DNA of 64,000 nt from CAVOJV01 sp963696325 (GTDB taxonomy: Bacteria > Pseudomonadota > Gammaproteobacteria > Competibacterales > Competibacteraceae). Position numbers and translations under genes: made by a program. Position 1 is the stretch's first letter. Each line of letters opens with the position of its first letter. The notes below the pieces were generated by a model. The model did no database searches, was not told the origin of the DNA, and saw nothing but the letters and a program-made list of their open reading frames with translations. The DNA is taken from positions 1 through 64,000 of the forward strand of contig CAVOJV010000052.1 in assembly GCA_963696325.1 (NCBI GenBank), written 5' to 3'. Positions 8,614 to 16,824 of the stretch are shown piece by piece.

Positions 8614-8923
8614 TTGGCGACCACCCGTCTTGAAGCGGCCCAGCAGGAGCGCCTCTGGGCGATAGCCGCCGCGTACGAGGCCGGTCTATCCCATTCGTAA
8701 CATCGCGGCCGCGACGGGCTTGAGTTCGAGCCGTGTCCACCCACTCCTCAGTGATGAAGAGTCCCGTGAAGTCCCCCGGTGGCGCAGTCAGTTACGGGAA
8801 CAGGCGCCATTGGCTGATGAAGGTACGGCAGCGAGCTCATCATCCCGTGCAATCGATTTTCAGGCGCGCCTGGCTCAAGAAGTGGAAATTTTACGTCGGT
8901 GTATCAGAAGCCCTCGCCCTTGA
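8614..8923 (+). pseudogene. small helix-turn-helix protein, frameshifted
   Basis: TTG at 8614 opens RLEAAQQERLWAIAAAYEAG, which breaks at HS-stop. One base on, the +1 frame continues as IRNIAAATGLSSSRVHPLL and DEESREVPRWRSQLRE. Joined, this is a short helix-turn-helix protein of a type common as an orphan in Chromatiales-like genomes. A single inserted base near 8693 destroys the frame inside the recognition region. Confidence 0.5.
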
Positions 8924-9095
8924 GCATGTCGCGCAACATCCAAGCCTCTCCGAAAGTGCGTTGCTAAAGCGGACGCCAGAGTGAGCGTCTGAGTGATGCC
9001 CCATCTCTGAATTGGGCCAGCCTGGTCGATGTGTCGGAAGATTGGCATGGCCCATTTCAACGGTCTCTTTGCTGCCTTCCGCCAGTTCATGATGG

Positions 9096-9290
9096 CTAAA
9101 AGTAAATCACGTCGCCGTACGGCAACGGCGGTGGTGCCAAGCCGAGCCGGGTGGCTGGTGTGGTTATCGTTTTAACGCCCCCTTGCTTGGTTTGCCGCTT
9201 GTCGATGAAAGTATGGACGACGCGGAAGATGTCGAGCATTTTTTGCACGGTCGCAGGATTGTATGCCGCGTAGCCGTTCCAGATCCTTAC
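9096..9290 (-). pseudogene. transposase C-terminal fragment
   Basis: The last 64 codons of a DDE-type transposase are readable: WNGYAAYNPATVQKMLDIFR, VVHTFIDKRQTKQGG, then TTPATRLGLAPPPLPYGDVI and a stop. The TPA-RLGLA tail is a conserved end of many DDE transposases. The fragment ends abruptly at the left boundary of the IS110 element, which probably truncated it. Confidence 0.6.
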
Positions 9291-9349
9291 CTTGTATTAT
9301 GAATTCCGTGATGTACTTGAGACATTCGGTGTACTAGCTTGCTTCAAGA

Positions 9350-9529
9350 CACCCTACCTGGAGGGCACTCCAGGTTCGAGCGACTGGATGCCGTGCCCAC
9401 CCTTGGGACACCAAGCCCGTGCCGTAGATTTTTGCAGCAGTCGCTCACCCTCAATGGAAGATCGAACAGTATCTTCGGCCCGGCTTGCCGGTAGCCTGCA
9501 TTCACAAGGTTGATCAGTTGAGACTGATT
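9350..9529 (+). ncRNA. candidate bridge RNA region of the IS110 element
   Basis: The leader contains a perfect 8-bp hairpin (ACCTGGAG, loop GGCA, CTCCAGGT at 9356-9375), a second hairpin with stem CTTGG/CCAAG at 9402-9415 and further GC-rich pairing near 9475-9492. IS110-group elements are known to express a structured bridge RNA from this position that pairs with target and donor DNA. The assignment rests on position and folding only; no pairing loops were matched to flanks. Confidence 0.4.
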
Positions 9530-10495
9530 ATGACCACATTTCATCTCGGTATCGATGTCGCCAAAGCCAAGCTGGACTGCGCTTTACGCCTACCTAACGG
9601 TAAATTTCGCGCCAAAGTCGTCACCAACACTGCCCAAGGATACGCCGATCTTGCCGATTGGCTTGCCCGCCACGAGGCGCTAGATGTCCAGGTTTGTATG
9701 GAGGCCACCGGCATCTATTGGGAAGACAGCGCCCAATTTCTGGCCCCCCGGGGGGTTACCGTCAGCGTCGTCAACCCGGCCCAAATCAAGGCTTATGCAG
9801 CTTCCCGCTTAACCCGCAGCAAAACCGATGCCGTCGATGCCCGCCTCATCGCCGAGTTCTGCGCCGAGCGCCATCCGCCGCCCGGGCAGGCCCGAAGCGA
9901 AGCAGAAGTCGCCTTACGGGCGTTGGTGATGCGGCTGGATGCGCTGCAAACCATGCGCACCCAGGAAAGCAATCGCCTGGGCGTCGCCCGCGATGCCGTG
10001 CGCACCACTATTCAAGAACACCTAGATTGGCTCGATCAACAGATCAAGTCGCTGATCCAAACCATCAATCAACACATCGCCTCCAACCCCGACCTGAAAG
10101 GGAAGCGCGAATTGCTCGACAGCATCCCGGGCCTGGGAGAACGCACCATCGCCATCCTGCTGGCCTTCTTTGCCGACCCCAGCCGTTTTGCCAACAGTCG
10201 ACAAGCCGCGGCGTTTGGCGGCCTCGATCCCCGCCACCATGAATCAGGCACGAGCGTGAAAGGCAAGCCCCGGCTCTCCAAAGTGGGCCATGCCTTTTTG
10301 CGCAAAGCGCTCTACATGCCCGCCATGGTCACCTTGTACAAAACCGCCTGGGGTAAGCGATTCAAGGACCGGCTAGAACTCTCGGGCAAGCCCGCCAAGC
10401 TGATCATCGGCGCCATGATGCGTAAGCTCCTCCATGTCGCCTTCGGAGTGCTCAAATCCGTAAAAAACTTTGATCCGGCCCTTCATGGCGCTTGA
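9530..10495 (+). CDS. IS110-family transposase
   Basis: A 321-residue serine-dependent DEDD transposase/recombinase. The RuvC-like half shows the acidic residues in LGIDVAKAKLD, MEATGIYWED and SKTDAVDARLIAEF. The C-terminal Tnp_20 half has the helix-hairpin-helix IPGLGERTIAILLA and the conserved GLDPRHHESG, then KPRLSKVGHAFLRKALYMPA containing the catalytic serine region. The ATG at 9530 is preferred over a longer frame because family proteins begin with this GIDVAK segment. It appears intact and possibly active. Confidence 0.93.
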   Translation: MTTFHLGIDVAKAKLDCALRLPNGKFRAKVVTNTAQGYADLADWLARHEALDVQVCMEATGIYWEDSAQFLAPRGVTVSVVNPAQIKAYAASRLTRSKTDAVDARLIAEFCAERHPPPGQARSEAEVALRALVMRLDALQTMRTQESNRLGVARDAVRTTIQEHLDWLDQQIKSLIQTINQHIASNPDLKGKRELLDSIPGLGERTIAILLAFFADPSRFANSRQAAAFGGLDPRHHESGTSVKGKPRLSKVGHAFLRKALYMPAMVTLYKTAWGKRFKDRLELSGKPAKLIIGAMMRKLLHVAFGVLKSVKNFDPALHGA

Positions 10496-10512
10496 CATGA
10501 ATAACAGTATCT

Positions 10513-10530
10513 ACGGCTTTCTCATAAAAA
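10513..10530 (+). repeat. ISAs1 terminal inverted repeat (left)
   Basis: An 18-bp sequence ACGGCTTTCTCATAAAAA, identical in reverse complement to 13089-13106. Confidence 0.9.
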
Positions 10531-11349
10531 TTTCACGTGCCTAAGCATCGATTCCAAGTCAGCAACAGAATCCGCAAATGGTTCAAGGGCGGCCTGGAGC
10601 TTTTTCGCCGAGGCTTTTCGGCGCAGTGTGATGGCGCAGCTCGGCAATCGAGCCATGAGTTGGGCTGGGTTTGCTGAGTTCGTCTTGATTTTGTCTTCGT
10701 TGAACGTGACATCGCGAATCCAGTGGTTGGACTCCACGCCCCAGGGCCTGCGGATAGCTTGGGCCAATTCCGTCACGGTGGCCTGGGGCGCGATAACAGG
10801 GATGGTTTGATTGCTGAGGTAATACGAGGGTTCGGCGGTGGTTGTCCGTGTGGCGACCTTGAAGGGTTCACGTTCCACGACCACGCAGGCGGTTAAGCCA
10901 CTAGTTTTCCAACGCGGGGCCGGTGCCCGCCGGGGCAGGGCAAAGAGTCGGGCGCGACCGGTGCTGACACGACCCTGCGCTTGGTCATGCTCGGTGGTTT
11001 CGGCCATGGACGATGGAGACGCCGCCACGGGTTGGCATTGCCCCAACAGAACCGCTGGAGTTTCCTTCACCTGCGTCAACTATAGGCCCCCGGCCTGAGG
11101 GACTGGCGCCGTCGTTTTCGGATTGCAAGGGTGCGCAGCCAAGGCTACTTGTTGCTTCTCCACGCCGGGTTCTCGCAATAACGCACGAACCACCGGGATT
11201 GCGCTGGATTGGGGGCCGAGTGGGCGGGCTTGACCGACCACGGCGCGGGTTTCCTGGGTGATCGCCACGACCAAGCCTTGTTGTTCGCCGGCATCCAGCG
11301 TGCCTCGGCGTGTTTTCCCGTCCACCGCCACCCACGGTTGGCCGTATAG
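10522..11349 (-). pseudogene. ISAs1 transposase, C-terminal part
   Basis: The frame begins at the IS3 boundary with WVAVDGKTRRGTLDAGEQQG, the conserved first catalytic block of ISAs1 transposases, and ends with RRPWGVESNHWIRDVTFNED and LESMLRHVKFL. At 11078-11080 a TAG replaces the Tyr codon expected in GGLYLTQVKE, so even without the IS3 insertion this copy would be inactive. Confidence 0.85.
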
Positions 11350-11409
11350 TGGACCCCAATTTCCAGACGATCATTTAAGATGGGAGCCGGTGAGAAATCG
11401 GGGTTTATT

Positions 11410-11703
11410 GTGAGTGAGAAGAAACGCAAGATTTTCAGTGGTGAGTTCAAGGCAAAGGTTGCGCTTGAGACGATTCGGGGCCTCAAGACGGTCAATGAAA
11501 TTGCCCAGGATTTTGGCGTACACCCGACGCAAGTAGGGCTGTGGAAGAAGGAGTTGCAAGCGCAGGCGGCCAGCCTGTTCGAAGTCAAGCGTGGCGCCAA
11601 GCCGGTGGATCCGTCCGCCACACCAGAGAGGCTCTACTCCGAGATCGGGCGGCTGAAGATGGAGTTAGACTGGCTTAAAAAAAAGTCCGGGATCAGCCCC
11701 TAG
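11410..11703 (+). CDS. IS3 OrfA (helix-turn-helix subunit)
   Basis: A 97-residue DNA-binding protein from a GTG start at 11410. It has KKRKIFSGEFKAKVALETI and EIAQDFGVHPTQVGLWKKEL, the helix-turn-helix of IS3 OrfA, followed by a leucine-rich helix near SEIGRLKMELDWLKKK. OrfA alone regulates transposition, and its fusion to OrfB is the transposase. The frame ends at 11703 shortly after the slippery sequence. Confidence 0.9.
   Translation: MSEKKRKIFSGEFKAKVALETIRGLKTVNEIAQDFGVHPTQVGLWKKELQAQAASLFEVKRGAKPVDPSATPERLYSEIGRLKMELDWLKKKSGISP
11677..11684 (+). promoter_or_regulatory. A8 slippery site for programmed -1 frameshift
   Basis: Eight adenines in LKKK codons near the end of orfA allow a -1 shift into the orfB frame. 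The shifted reading continues KVRDQPLDDRKRWVDEQDP into the orfB body without a stop, as expected for the OrfAB transposase of IS3 elements. Confidence 0.75.
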
Positions 11704-11738
11704 ATGACCGCAAGCGCTGGGTCGACGAGCAAGATCCG

Positions 11739-12740
11739 TTGGCGCTTAATCGGCAATGCGAGCTGACGGGCATTGCCCGTTCCACGGTCTATGCGCCCCG
11801 CCGCGTGGCGGCGCTGGACCCGGACCCAGAGGAACTGGCGTTGCTGGATCTGATTGATGCCGAATACACGCGGCGTCCGTTCTACGGCAGCCGCAAGATA
11901 ACGGTCTATCTGCGTGGCCTGGGCTATCAGGTCAACCGCAAGCGGGTCCAGCGACTGATGGGGATACTGGGGTTGGCGGGCATGGCGCCAGGGCCGAACA
12001 CCAGCCGCCCGTACCCCCAACACAAGGTGTATCCCTACCTGCTGCGCGGGGTGGAGATTGAGCGTCCGAACCAGGCCTGGAGCACCGACATCACGTATAT
12101 CCGGCTGGCACGCGGGTTCGTGTACCTGGTCGCCGTGATCGACTGGTACTCGCGCAACGTGCTGGCTTGGCGGGTCTCCAATACGCTGGACAGCGGGTTC
12201 TGCGTGGATTGCTTGGAGCAGGCCTTACAGGTTTACGGTGCCCCTGAAATCTTCAACAGCGATCAAGGGTGCCAGTTTACTTCGGAAGCCTTCACTGCGG
12301 TTCTCAAGGTGCAGGGCATCGCTATCAGCATGGACGGGCGTGGGCGAGCTTTGGACAACATCTTCGTGGAGCGTCTCTGGCGAAGCGTCAAACACGAGGA
12401 CGTGTACCTGAAAGGCTATGCCGACGTGCCAGAGTTGCTGCTGGGCCTGACGGACTACTTTGTGTTTTACAACACGGAAAGAAGCCACCAGTCACTGGAC
12501 TACCGGACACCGGATGAGGTCTACCGGGCAGGCCATGGGGGTGGCGCCCAGATTGTGGATAAATTCAGCGAGCGAGCAACATCTCGCACAGAAGCAGAAG
12601 CAATATCAGGGCAGCGCTGTTCCGCTGCATGTGATCCGCGCTACCCTCTTAAAACTCGACTCAAAATTGTCTTGACTAAGGGGTCCACTTTACCGTCACG
12701 GTTCTGCAGGCGCACCCCAACACCGCGTTCGATGAGTTGA
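11739..12740 (+). CDS. IS3 OrfB transposase (DDE integrase domain)
   Basis: The frame is made as an OrfAB fusion by -1 frameshifting. The HTH_21 region shows YTRRPFYGSRKITVYLRGLG. The rve core has the first Asp in WSTDITYIRL, the second in FNSDQGCQFTS and the Glu in NIFVERLWRSVKHE, so the catalytic triad is complete. The last ~60 codons after YRAGHGGGAQIVDKF are less conserved, and the frame passes through the right terminal repeat to stop at 12740 in the ISAs1 sequence, so the natural stop was probably lost. Confidence 0.88.
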   Translation: MALNRQCELTGIARSTVYAPRRVAALDPDPEELALLDLIDAEYTRRPFYGSRKITVYLRGLGYQVNRKRVQRLMGILGLAGMAPGPNTSRPYPQHKVYPYLLRGVEIERPNQAWSTDITYIRLARGFVYLVAVIDWYSRNVLAWRVSNTLDSGFCVDCLEQALQVYGAPEIFNSDQGCQFTSEAFTAVLKVQGIAISMDGRGRALDNIFVERLWRSVKHEDVYLKGYADVPELLLGLTDYFVFYNTERSHQSLDYRTPDEVYRAGHGGGAQIVDKFSERATSRTEAEAISGQRCSAACDPRYPLKTRLKIVLTKGSTLPSRFCRRTPTPRSMS

Positions 12741-13051
12741 TCCAGCACCGACCCATCCAGGCGAGCGAGCAAACGTGGCAGCTGGGCGCGAGCAATGGAG
12801 CGGCCTTTGGGAAGCGGGGTCAACTCGTGCAACCAATCCAGGCGAGGGCGGATAAAACGGTGAATGCTGGAGAGTGTCTGGCGTCCTGTGAGCGTGGCCA
12901 GCACAACAGCGACACGCACAAAAACCCAAGAGTGTCTGTTGCCTCGATTGTCGCGTGGGTCGGGCACATCACGTTTCAGAAGTTCCACAAAACAGGAGCC
13001 TTGATCCTGATTGCAGGATATATCGCTAATCATCGCTTTGCCTACTCGCAA
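12688..13051 (-). pseudogene. ISAs1 transposase, N-terminal part
   Basis: The ~120 residues start at 13051 and include VPDPRDNRGNRHSWVFVRV, the DDE_Tnp_1-associated N-terminal domain, and LTGRQTLSSIHRFI. The frame enters the IS3 end after NRDGK. It is the 5' half of the gene whose 3' half lies at 10522-11349. Confidence 0.85.
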
Positions 13052-13088
13052 AAGCCGAGCTCATAAACCATGCGGAATGTCTATAGCT

Positions 13089-13106
13089 TTTTTATGAGAA
13101 AGCCGT
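13089..13106 (-). repeat. ISAs1 terminal inverted repeat (right)
   Basis: Perfect reverse complement of 10513-10530. It lies 37 bases upstream of the transposase start, as expected for the promoter-side end of an ISAs1 element. Confidence 0.9.
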
Positions 13107-13184
13107 GCTATCATCCCCTATGTGTCAGGATAGTTGCCACCTCACAGAGATTGTATAGTGTGAAGAAGGCAACGGTGAAAAACG

Positions 13185-13607
13185 ATGACTCTATATCCTG
13201 AAGATCAGACGACACGGGTAATCGAACGGATGCTCCCCCTGCAAGCGATGCCGGTTCCACCGCTGTCGCAAGAGACGGGCATTCCGCAAGATACGCGCTA
13301 TGGTTGGCGACGGCAGGCTTGTCGAGCCTGCGGGCTGCCCTTGATGGGATCGACGCACCTCAAGGAACGCTGGAGCAGCGCCGAGCAATTTGCCAGGGTG
13401 GTGGAGACGGCGGCCTTGAATGAAGCGCAACGGGGTGAATACTGCCGCAAGCGTGGGCTCTATCCCGAGCAACTCCAGGGCTGGCGGCAGTGCTGTGAAC
13501 AAGCGAATGGCGGCCAGGGGATCCCACGCGCGACGAGCGGGGCTGGCACCGATGCACGCCGTGTCCAGGAGTCGGCGCGCCGTACGGCATTCTCAGTACA
13601 GGTGTAA
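13185..13607 (+). pseudogene. IS3-type OrfA fragment
   Basis: The first ~110 residues resemble a larger IS3-group OrfA: PPLSQETGIPQDTRYGWRRQ, KERWSSAEQFARVVETAALN and YCRKRGLYPEQLQGWRQCCE followed by QANG. The similarity stops near 13515. The rest of the frame is unrelated and antisense to a recombinase fragment. No orfB follows. Confidence 0.65.
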
Positions 13608-13850
13608 TAGGGCTCCAGCCTGCCCCCCACGTGCTGATAGCGAACCCGCATCCGCGCGCCGCACCTACCCACACCACCCGCCCTTGTAATAATCCGACCC
13701 TTTCGCGCGGTACGCTGCCGCGACTGCCCTGACTCCAGGCCGCGATATCCTGTCGGAGCACGGCCTGATTGCGCTCGAACTCGTCCCAGTCGAGATAGCC
13801 GACGTGCGCCTGGGGAATCAGGACCTGCCAGTCCTATCGCTGCACCTGGA
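13571..13850 (-). pseudogene. large serine recombinase, zinc-ribbon fragment
   Basis: Two minus-strand frames joined near 13670 read AHVGYLDWDEFERNQAVLRQ, LLQGRVV and CGARMRVRYQHVGGRLEPYY followed by TC. This is the recombinase/zinc beta-ribbon region of large serine recombinases (W-x-x-FExNQ, then a CGRCG pair). The catalytic domain and C-terminus are absent and one frameshift is needed. Confidence 0.6.
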
Positions 13851-13976
13851 TGGCCGACTGCGGCTGGCCGACCCGATAAGCGTGGCCTTCCGGCAAGCCT
13901 GCTTGACTACAATAAATCTACGGTTGAACCGAATTCCATCCAACCGGTAGCATGACACCTTCTTCAAGGCGAGGCG

Positions 13977-14385
13977 TTGATCGAACGCCTGCGGGCGAAC
14001 GCCTTGACGGGCGACGATCGAGGGTTGTTGGTGAAGCTGATCCAACTCTATTTCTGGTTCACGTTGGCGCTGCGTGCAACCAAGATCAGCCTGGGCCGGC
14101 TGCAGAGTGCCCTGTTTGGCGAGGGCCAGCGCTGTCCGGCCGGTGGTCGAGGGACCTTGTATCCGCTGCCGGCCGGGATGGAGATTCGGATAGACGGCCA
14201 CGCTCTGCTGTCGGGGATCCGTTACGAGCTAGAAAAACTCCGCTGCTCGGCCTGCGGCGCGGTGTTCACGGCGCCGGTGCCAGGAGCGGCGGGTACCGCG
14301 ACATACACAGCCCCCGAGCGCGAGCGGTGATCGCGCTCGGGCGTTACTCCCTGGGACTGCCATTTTACCGGCTGGAAGCAGGTCA
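13977..14385 (+). pseudogene. IS66-family transposase, N-terminal fragment, frameshifted
   Basis: The first frame gives LLVKLIQLYFWFTLALRATK, SLGRLQSALFG, then ELEKLRCSACGAVFTAPVPG, the zinc-binding region of IS66 TnpC. After about 14320 the reading continues in another frame as ARAVIALGRYSLGLPFYRLE before breaking off at the DUF779 gene. The catalytic domain is missing. Confidence 0.65.
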
Positions 14386-14763
14386 GCCTTTCGCCTCAGC
14401 CGCTTTTAGAACCGTCCATTCCTCATCGCTGTAGAGACGCGAGCGGGTCAAGAAACGCTTGCCTTCCGGCCCTTCCAGGGAAAACATACCGCCCCGCCCA
14501 GGCACCATGTCGATGATAAGCTGGGTGTGTCGCCAGTATTCGAACTGGGCGGCGCCCATGTAGAAGGGGCAGCCACCAATCTCTCCCAGTAGCACATCTT
14601 GGCTACCAAGCCTGAACTCCCCGGCGGGGAAGCACATCGGTGAACTGCCATCGCAGCAACCGCCTGATTGGTGAAACATCAACGGTCCATACATTAACTT
14701 AAGCAGTTCAATCAATGCCAGGGCGGCATCGGTCGCCACTACGCGCGCAACGGATTCTGCCAT
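14383..14763 (-). CDS. DUF779 domain protein
   Basis: A 126-residue protein of the DUF779 family, identifiable from MFHQSGGCCDGSSPMCFPAG and YWRHTQLIIDMVPGRGGMFS. The family is regularly found next to aldehyde dehydrogenases, and the Cys-rich motif suggests metal binding or a redox role; no reaction is established. It lies 77 bases downstream of the aldehyde dehydrogenase gene on the same strand, so the two form an operon. Confidence 0.88.
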   Translation of the reverse strand: MAESVARVVATDAALALIELLKLMYGPLMFHQSGGCCDGSSPMCFPAGEFRLGSQDVLLGEIGGCPFYMGAAQFEYWRHTQLIIDMVPGRGGMFSLEGPEGKRFLTRSRLYSDEEWTVLKAAEAKG

Positions 14764-14840
14764 ACTTGGGCCTCCCTCACGGTAAGGGGTAGTGGCCTGA
14801 GACGGGATTCCCCAGAAGCCTCTGCCCCTACTTGGCAGGC

Positions 14841-16361
14841 TCAGAAGAAGCCTGCCGGCTTGGGGCTGTAGCTCACCAGCAGATTCTTGGTTTGCTGATA
14901 GTGATCCAGCATCATCTTGTGGGTCTCGCGCCCTATGCCGGATTGCTTGTAACCGCCAAAAGCGGCGTGGGCAGGGTATTTGTCATAACAATTGGTCCAC
15001 ACTCGGCCCGCCTGCAGACCCCGCCCCATGCGGTAGGCGGTGTTGATGTCGCGGGTCCACACACCTGCACCCAGACCGTAGAGGGTATCATTGCCAATAG
15101 CCAGCGCGTCTGCCTCGTCTTTAAAGGTGGTGACGGCCAACACCGGCCCGAAGATCTCCTCTTGGAAGATCCGCATCTTGTTGTGACCTTTTAGTACGGT
15201 CGGCTTGATGTAATAGCCGTGCGCCAACTCTCCTGCGAGTTGATTGCGCTCGCCGCCGGTCAGGCACTGGGCGCCTTCTTGGCGGCCGATATCGATGTAG
15301 CTCAGGATTTTTTCCATCTGCTCACTGGATGCCTGAGCACCTATCATGGTTTCGGTATCCAAGGGATTGCCCTGTTTGATTTGATTAATGCGCTTTATCG
15401 CCATGGCAATAAAATCATCGGCAATCGATTCTTGGACCAGCGCTCGCGATGGGCAGGTGCAAACCTCACCCTGGTTAAAAACGAAAAACACGAAGCCCTC
15501 AACACACTTCTCCAGGAAGTCGTCCTGCTGTCTCAGGACGTCTTCGAAAAAAATATTGGGAGATTTGCCGCCCAGTTCCAGGGTGACCGGAATTATGTTC
15601 TCGGCGGCATACTGCATGATAAGCCGGCCGGTGGTAGTCTCGCCGGTGAAGGCGATCTTAGCGATACGCTTGTTGGTGGCCAGCGGTTTACCGGCCTCGA
15701 GACCGAAACCGTTAACCACGTTTATTGTGCCAGCCGGTAACAAATCCTGGATCGTTTCTAACAAAACCAGGATCGAGGCCGGAGTTTGCTCGGCAGGTTT
15801 CAACACGACACAGTTACCGGCAGCAAGCGCCGGAGCGAGTTTCCAGACGGCCATCAAGAGCGGGAAGTTCCAGGGGATGATCTGTCCGACCACGCCAAGC
15901 GGTTCATGGAAGTGATACGCCACGGTGTCATGGTCGATCTCGCCGATGGAGCCTTCCTGAGCGCGGATGCAACCGGCGAAGTAGCGGAATTGATCAACCG
16001 CTAGGGGAATATCGGCCGCCAGCGTCTCACGTATCGGTTTGCCGTTGTCCCACGTCTCGGCAAGAGCCAGCATCTCCAGGTTCTGTTCGATGCGATCGGC
16101 GATCTTGAGCAGGATGTTGGAACGATCGGTGGGAGAGGTGCGCCCCCAGGCATCTTTGGCCCTGTGGGCGGCATCCAGGGCCAGTTCGATATCCGCTGAA
16201 CTGGCGCGCGGAATTTCGCAGAACACCTGGCCGATGACCGGGGTTACATTCTCGAAGTAGCGTCCTTCGACGGGCGCTATCCATTCGCCACCGATGAAAT
16301 TGGCATAGCGCGGTTTAAAGGTAACTTTGGAACCGGATTGTCCAGGTTGAGAATAGATCAT
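14841..16361 (-). CDS. NAD-dependent aldehyde dehydrogenase (AldB/ExaC type)
   Basis: A 506-residue enzyme that oxidises aldehydes such as acetaldehyde to the acid with NAD. The catalytic Glu262 lies in VTLELGGKSPN and the catalytic Cys301 in FNQGEVCTCPSR; the coenzyme loop IIPWNFPLLM is at 161-170. The CTCPSR context and pairing with DUF779 are typical of the ExaC/AcoD group linked to ethanol or acetoin metabolism. A sigma-54-type promoter lies 54 bases upstream. The gene is intact, and the 3' neighbour DUF779 is probably co-transcribed. Confidence 0.93.
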   Translation of the reverse strand: MIYSQPGQSGSKVTFKPRYANFIGGEWIAPVEGRYFENVTPVIGQVFCEIPRASSADIELALDAAHRAKDAWGRTSPTDRSNILLKIADRIEQNLEMLALAETWDNGKPIRETLAADIPLAVDQFRYFAGCIRAQEGSIGEIDHDTVAYHFHEPLGVVGQIIPWNFPLLMAVWKLAPALAAGNCVVLKPAEQTPASILVLLETIQDLLPAGTINVVNGFGLEAGKPLATNKRIAKIAFTGETTTGRLIMQYAAENIIPVTLELGGKSPNIFFEDVLRQQDDFLEKCVEGFVFFVFNQGEVCTCPSRALVQESIADDFIAMAIKRINQIKQGNPLDTETMIGAQASSEQMEKILSYIDIGRQEGAQCLTGGERNQLAGELAHGYYIKPTVLKGHNKMRIFQEEIFGPVLAVTTFKDEADALAIGNDTLYGLGAGVWTRDINTAYRMGRGLQAGRVWTNCYDKYPAHAAFGGYKQSGIGRETHKMMLDHYQQTKNLLVSYSPKPAGFF

Positions 16362-16414
16362 TGCAAGGCTCTCCTCGGTGGTTGTTTATGTGATTGGCCT
16401 GTATGCGCTTATTG

Positions 16415-16429
16415 GCAAAAACTAAGCCA
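16415..16429 (-). promoter_or_regulatory. sigma-54 (-24/-12) promoter of the aldehyde dehydrogenase operon
   Basis: On the minus strand TGGCTTAGTTTTTGC places GG and GC exactly 12 bases apart, as in the TGGCAC-N5-TTGC consensus. It lies 54 bases before the ATG. AcoR-type activators drive related aldehyde dehydrogenase genes from such promoters. No activator gene is in the window. Confidence 0.65.
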
Positions 16430-16773
16430 GTCCCGCTGGGTGTGTGACGTTATCCTTTATTGAATAGGTGCTTAGTGTGAAAACCTTTTGGGTTGTCCAA
16501 GGGATGCACGGAAGTTTGTTCCAGACACTGCTTCCTGAGTGTGAAATAACCGTGACAAGGTCGTGACACGATGACTCTATCTTGATACGTTATTTTTATG
16601 TACTTATAGGTCTTATTTTTCTAAAAATACATTATTTGAAAATAATGCATTGATAATCTATTTTCTCGAAACTGTGTAAATCCTATTCCATGGGGGCTTG
16701 GCGACAACCGCAGGGGACCTATACCGCCTTCAAACTCCATGGATAAATAGCGTCGCAGCCTTTTCACAATTCG
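16430..16773. other. AT-rich intergenic region between aldD-type gene and tupA
   Basis: The region holds no credible gene. It should contain enhancer sites for the sigma-54 promoter and the tupA promoter. A 7-bp inverted repeat CATTATT-TGAA-AATAATG is centred near 16638 and could be an operator, but I cannot assign a factor. Confidence 0.4.
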
Positions 16774-16809
16774 ACCCGAGCGTGGCCTATCTTGCCAAGC
16801 CGCTCGGGT
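16774..16809 (+). promoter_or_regulatory. leader hairpin directly before the tupA ribosome site
   Basis: ACCCGAGCG (16774-16782) pairs with CGCTCGGGT (16801-16809), and inside it TGGC pairs with GCCA. The hairpin ends one base before the AAGGGGG ribosome site. It has no T-tract, so it is more likely to affect translation or mRNA stability than to terminate. Confidence 0.5.
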
Positions 16810-16824
16810 AAGGGGGATTCTGCT

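Larger units (their letters stand above)
9291..10512 (+). mobile_element. IS110-family insertion sequence
   Basis: A DEDD transposase gene is preceded by about 240 non-coding bases rich in hairpins and followed by only 17 bases before the ISAs1 terminal repeat. This is the arrangement of the IS110 group, which lacks clear terminal inverted repeats and carries its guide RNA upstream of the transposase gene. The left end is placed where the neighbouring transposase fragment stops, so both ends are approximate. Confidence 0.7.
11350..12687 (+). mobile_element. IS3-family insertion sequence
   Basis: The ends share TGGACCCC in inverted orientation (11350-11357 and 12680-12687), and further matching bases extend each end. 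It encodes the usual orfA and orfB linked by an A8 slippery run. Length (1.34 kb) and end sequence fit IS3. Flanks do not show a clear 3-bp duplication. Confidence 0.85.
10513..13106 (-). mobile_element. ISAs1-family element interrupted by an IS3 element
   Basis: The ends are perfect 18-bp inverted repeats (ACGGCTTTCTCATAAAAA at 10513-10530 and its reverse complement at 13089-13106). The single transposase gene on the minus strand is split by an IS3 element at 11350-12687 and also carries a nonsense codon. Without the insert the element would be about 1.26 kb, as expected. No clear 8-bp target duplication is seen, perhaps because the IS110 element abuts the left end. Confidence 0.85.

Noticed and set aside
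8875..9090. 71-codon minus-strand frame after the transposase fragment
   Set aside because: No similarity, no ribosome site and located in transposon end DNA.
9466..10517. AACAGTATCT-CGGC direct repeat on both sides of the IS110 transposase gene as a target duplication
   Set aside because: The left copy lies inside the non-coding leader, too close to the gene for the element end, and IS110 elements usually make no target duplication.
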